Of a DNA stretch of 7,456 nt, positions 5,436 through 7,456 are shown piece after piece. The notes under the pieces were generated by a model that was not told the DNA's origin, ran no database searches, and saw only the letters and a program-made list of their open reading frames with translations. The stretch lies in the NCBI GenBank assembly GCA_046590705.1, contig JBKJUK010000143.1, positions 1 to 7,456 on the forward strand, given 5' to 3'. Source of the stretch: JBKJUK01 sp046590705 (GTDB lineage Bacteria; Acidobacteriota; Thermoanaerobaculia; Gp7-AA8). How positions within the stretch are numbered: position 1 is the first letter of the stretch; every line of letters starts with the position of its first letter. The position numbers and the translations under genes were made by a program.

Positions 5436-7340
5436 ATGATGGTTAGTCGACTAGCATTTGTATTCCTGCTCGCGACATCGGCCGCGGCCGGAATCTCTGA
5501 TGAGAAGCGGCTTCACTGGCGGCGGCTTGACGTAGTGGCGCACCTTGACGGCGACGGACGCCTGCTGGTCTCTGAACGGCAGACCATCGTTTTCAACGGC
5601 GAGTGGAACGGCGGCGAACGTAAGTTCAATCTGCGAATTGGCCAGACCCTGCAACTTCGCGGCATCAAGCGCGTTGACGCGTCGGGCGCGAGCCGCCCGC
5701 TGATCGAGGGTGACCTCGACGCCGTCGACGAGTGGCAATGGCATGACTCGAACACGCTTCGCTGGCGAAGCCGCTCAGCATCCGACCCTCCTTTTCAGAA
5801 TGCTGAAATTACGTATGAGATCGACTATTCGATTATGGACGTCCTCCGATCAGGCGAGGAGGAGGTGTACGTTTTGCGCCACGAGTTTGCCTTTCCTCAA
5901 CGCGACGGAATCATCGAGGTTGCCACCGCCCGCCTCACGGTTGACGGCGCCTGGTCACCGCTCGTGCCGTTGCCTCCGAGCCTCGTGTGGACGGGCCTGG
6001 CGCCGGGTCAGAGTCCTGTGGTTGAAGCGGCGTTTCGGTATTTGCCGAACGGCCATCCGGCAGCAGTGACGCGTGGCGTACCTGCCGAGGTCGGATGGGC
6101 GATCGCGGTTCTGCTGCTGCTCGCGGTCAGCAGCATGTGCATCCGTCACTTTGCCGATGAAAGACGTGCCGGAGTGTTCGAACCGCTCCTTCCGGTCGAG
6201 CAGATCAATGAGGCGTGGCTGCAGGAAAACCTCTTTAGCTTCCCACCGGAAGTCATTGGGGCCGCCTGGGACAACGAAACTTCCGCCGCAGAGGTGGCAG
6301 CAGTGCTCGCACGAATGACCGCTGAGGGAAAGCTGATCACGCGCGTAGAGAAGACCTCCCGCTGGCGAGCAAACGACCTTCATCTGACACTCCTCGTACC
6401 GCGAGATCATCTGAAAGGATACGAAGCGACTCTCATCGACGCACTCTTTTTCGAGGGCGATGAGACGAGTACGTCGATGCTTCGCGAGCACTACAAGAAG
6501 AGGGGCTTCGATCCTGCTGCAAAGATTCGCGGCCCGATTGAAAAGATGTCCAGGCGTCTGGTCGGTACCAGTCGCGGTCGAAAGGGAAACAAGGCCGCGT
6601 CTTGGAAGGTGTCGGGTCTGCTGTTGTCACTTGGTGTCGCGCTGCTTCTTCTCACCGGATTCCAGCCAGCGCAGAACGTCCTCGCTGCGGCGGTCGGCAG
6701 CGGAGTCGCACTCGCACTGCTCATCTTCGGCATCATCGGCGCCTTCGCCTATCAAACCCGCGTGACGCACATGAAGCTGTCAACGCTAGGTTTCATGATT
6801 CCAATCGCTTTGCTCATCTCCGCAGTCTGTGCATTTCTCGTGATCGGCACCTCTTCTGTTCCCCTCAGCGCGATCACTCTGGCTGGGCTGGCGACGCTGG
6901 CGGCGGCCGTCACGCGTATCGTCTTCCAGGTTGCGAAGGTACCTAATGTCGGCGAGCGGTTCCAGCTTCGCCGGCGTCTCGCTGCCGCGCGCGAGTACTT
7001 CAAGTCGCAGCTTCGGAACCGCCATCCTGCTCTGGAGGACGAGTGGTTTCCGTATCTGCTTGCGTTCGGGCTTGGCCCGCGTATTGATCGCTGGTTCCAG
7101 GCCTTCGGCACTTCATCGCAGTCGCACGACGGTTCCCTGGCATCATCGGCATCTTCAGGTTCGACGAGCACTGGCCACGGCTGGAGCGGGGGAGGCGGAT
7201 CGTTCGGCGGCGCAGGTGCGTCAGGGTCGTGGGCGGTGGCCGCCGGAGCTCTTGGGGCGAGGGTGAGCGCTCCAGGATCGAGTGGCGGGGGAGGGGGAGG
7301 AGGCGGATCGTCGGGCGGCGGTGGCGGCGGAGGGTGGTGA
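5436..7340 (+). CDS. DUF2207 (YciQ-type) membrane protein with Gly-rich C-terminal tail
   Basis: This 634-residue protein starts at MM (5436 or 5439). A signal peptide (about 1-18, A-A-A end) precedes an extracytoplasmic beta-rich domain of DUF2207 type (about 25-205) carrying the DGDGRLLVSERQTIVFNGEW signature. One membrane helix (about 219-237) leads to a cytoplasmic part (240-388) that includes a winged-helix-like stretch (SAAEVAAVLARMTAEGKLI). Four more helices follow (about 392-409, 415-438, 452-471, 475-493). Then come the family's conserved DEWFPYLLAFGL segment (535-546) and a Gly/Ser-rich tail (about 560-634) ending in a glycine run and a final W. The Gly tail is usual in this family. 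The length is normal for the family. The function is unknown; roles in envelope maintenance are only suspected. It lies 38 nt after the small protein gene in the same direction, so it is probably the last confirmed gene of the operon. Confidence 0.9.
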   Translation: MMVSRLAFVFLLATSAAAGISDEKRLHWRRLDVVAHLDGDGRLLVSERQTIVFNGEWNGGERKFNLRIGQTLQLRGIKRVDASGASRPLIEGDLDAVDEWQWHDSNTLRWRSRSASDPPFQNAEITYEIDYSIMDVLRSGEEEVYVLRHEFAFPQRDGIIEVATARLTVDGAWSPLVPLPPSLVWTGLAPGQSPVVEAAFRYLPNGHPAAVTRGVPAEVGWAIAVLLLLAVSSMCIRHFADERRAGVFEPLLPVEQINEAWLQENLFSFPPEVIGAAWDNETSAAEVAAVLARMTAEGKLITRVEKTSRWRANDLHLTLLVPRDHLKGYEATLIDALFFEGDETSTSMLREHYKKRGFDPAAKIRGPIEKMSRRLVGTSRGRKGNKAASWKVSGLLLSLGVALLLLTGFQPAQNVLAAAVGSGVALALLIFGIIGAFAYQTRVTHMKLSTLGFMIPIALLISAVCAFLVIGTSSVPLSAITLAGLATLAAAVTRIVFQVAKVPNVGERFQLRRRLAAAREYFKSQLRNRHPALEDEWFPYLLAFGLGPRIDRWFQAFGTSSQSHDGSLASSASSGSTSTGHGWSGGGGSFGGAGASGSWAVAAGALGARVSAPGSSGGGGGGGGSSGGGGGGGW

Positions 7341-7438
7341 GAGAAACGTCAGTCAGCTGAAAGGCCGGGTCGACGAATGTCAGCGCAGGCCCTTCACCAG
7401 ATAGAGGTTCGAACGAAACTGACCGTAGGAGTACGCCC
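7341..7438. other. Short intergenic gap with no terminator seen
   Basis: After the DUF2207 stop there is no GC-rich hairpin followed by a T-run. This leaves open that the transcript continues into the reading frame at 7439. Confidence 0.4.
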
Positions 7439-7456
7439 ATGCCGAGGTGTCTGGTG
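7439..7456 (+). CDS. Possible start of a further gene (6 codons, cut by right edge)
   Basis: ATG at 7439 begins M-P-R-C-L-V and runs off the window. AGGAG at 7427-7431 lies 7 nt upstream, an ideal Shine-Dalgarno spacing. This is the only evidence. If real, it is probably co-transcribed with the operon. Confidence 0.4.

Noticed and set aside
5955..6491. Minus-strand open frame (178 codons) opposite the DUF2207 gene
   Set aside because: It has no domain or Shine-Dalgarno and lies wholly inside a well-supported gene.
7283..7337. Gly-codon-rich repetitive tract as a possible DNA repeat element
   Set aside because: It encodes the Gly-rich tail that is usual at the end of DUF2207 proteins and stays in frame to the stop.
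7000..7440. Minus-strand open frame (146 codons) over the end of the DUF2207 gene
   Set aside because: It is antisense to the Gly-rich tail and conserved segment, with no recognisable domain or start signal.

Overview
The window is GC-rich (roughly 60% by eye, not counted). It holds one gene reading leftward off the left edge, a stretch of about 730 bp without a convincing gene, and six tightly packed rightward genes. The gene content points to a Gram-negative bacterium with a large, signalling-rich genome. Lipoprotein and OmpA-like proteins imply an outer envelope, and a Ser/Thr kinase fused to a TolB-like domain is a common architecture in Acidobacteriota, Gemmatimonadota and related lineages. 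The phylum is an inference; there is no rRNA or other marker gene here.

Left part (1-1214, minus strand): a Hanks-type Ser/Thr protein kinase with all catalytic motifs intact, joined to the start of a TolB-like (COG5616/FlgO-type) domain. It is cut by the window edge. Middle (1215-1945): a divergent intergenic region with short dyads and a repeated CCCGAA element, but no gene I can support and no strong promoter.

Right part (1946-7340, plus strand): a probable single operon. In order it encodes an Ala/Pro-linker lipoprotein, an OmpA-family peptidoglycan-binding protein, an unrecognised acidic protein with a Gly/Ser/Pro-rich linker, a PrsW-like intramembrane protease, a small membrane-anchored beta-rich protein, and a DUF2207 (YciQ-type) membrane protein with a Gly-rich tail. 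The first five genes overlap at every junction (TAGTG, ATGA, a 10-nt overlap, GTGA), and the sixth follows after 38 nt with its own strong Shine-Dalgarno. A further start with a good Shine-Dalgarno sits at 7439, at the right edge.

The operon reads as an envelope module. The lipoprotein and OmpA protein could form an outer-membrane or peptidoglycan-linked pair, and the PrsW-like protease and DUF2207 protein sit in the inner membrane. Two proteins of unknown role lie on either side of the protease. No sigma or anti-sigma factor, the classical PrsW context, is visible. What the protease cuts, and whether the divergent kinase belongs to the same pathway, are the open questions.
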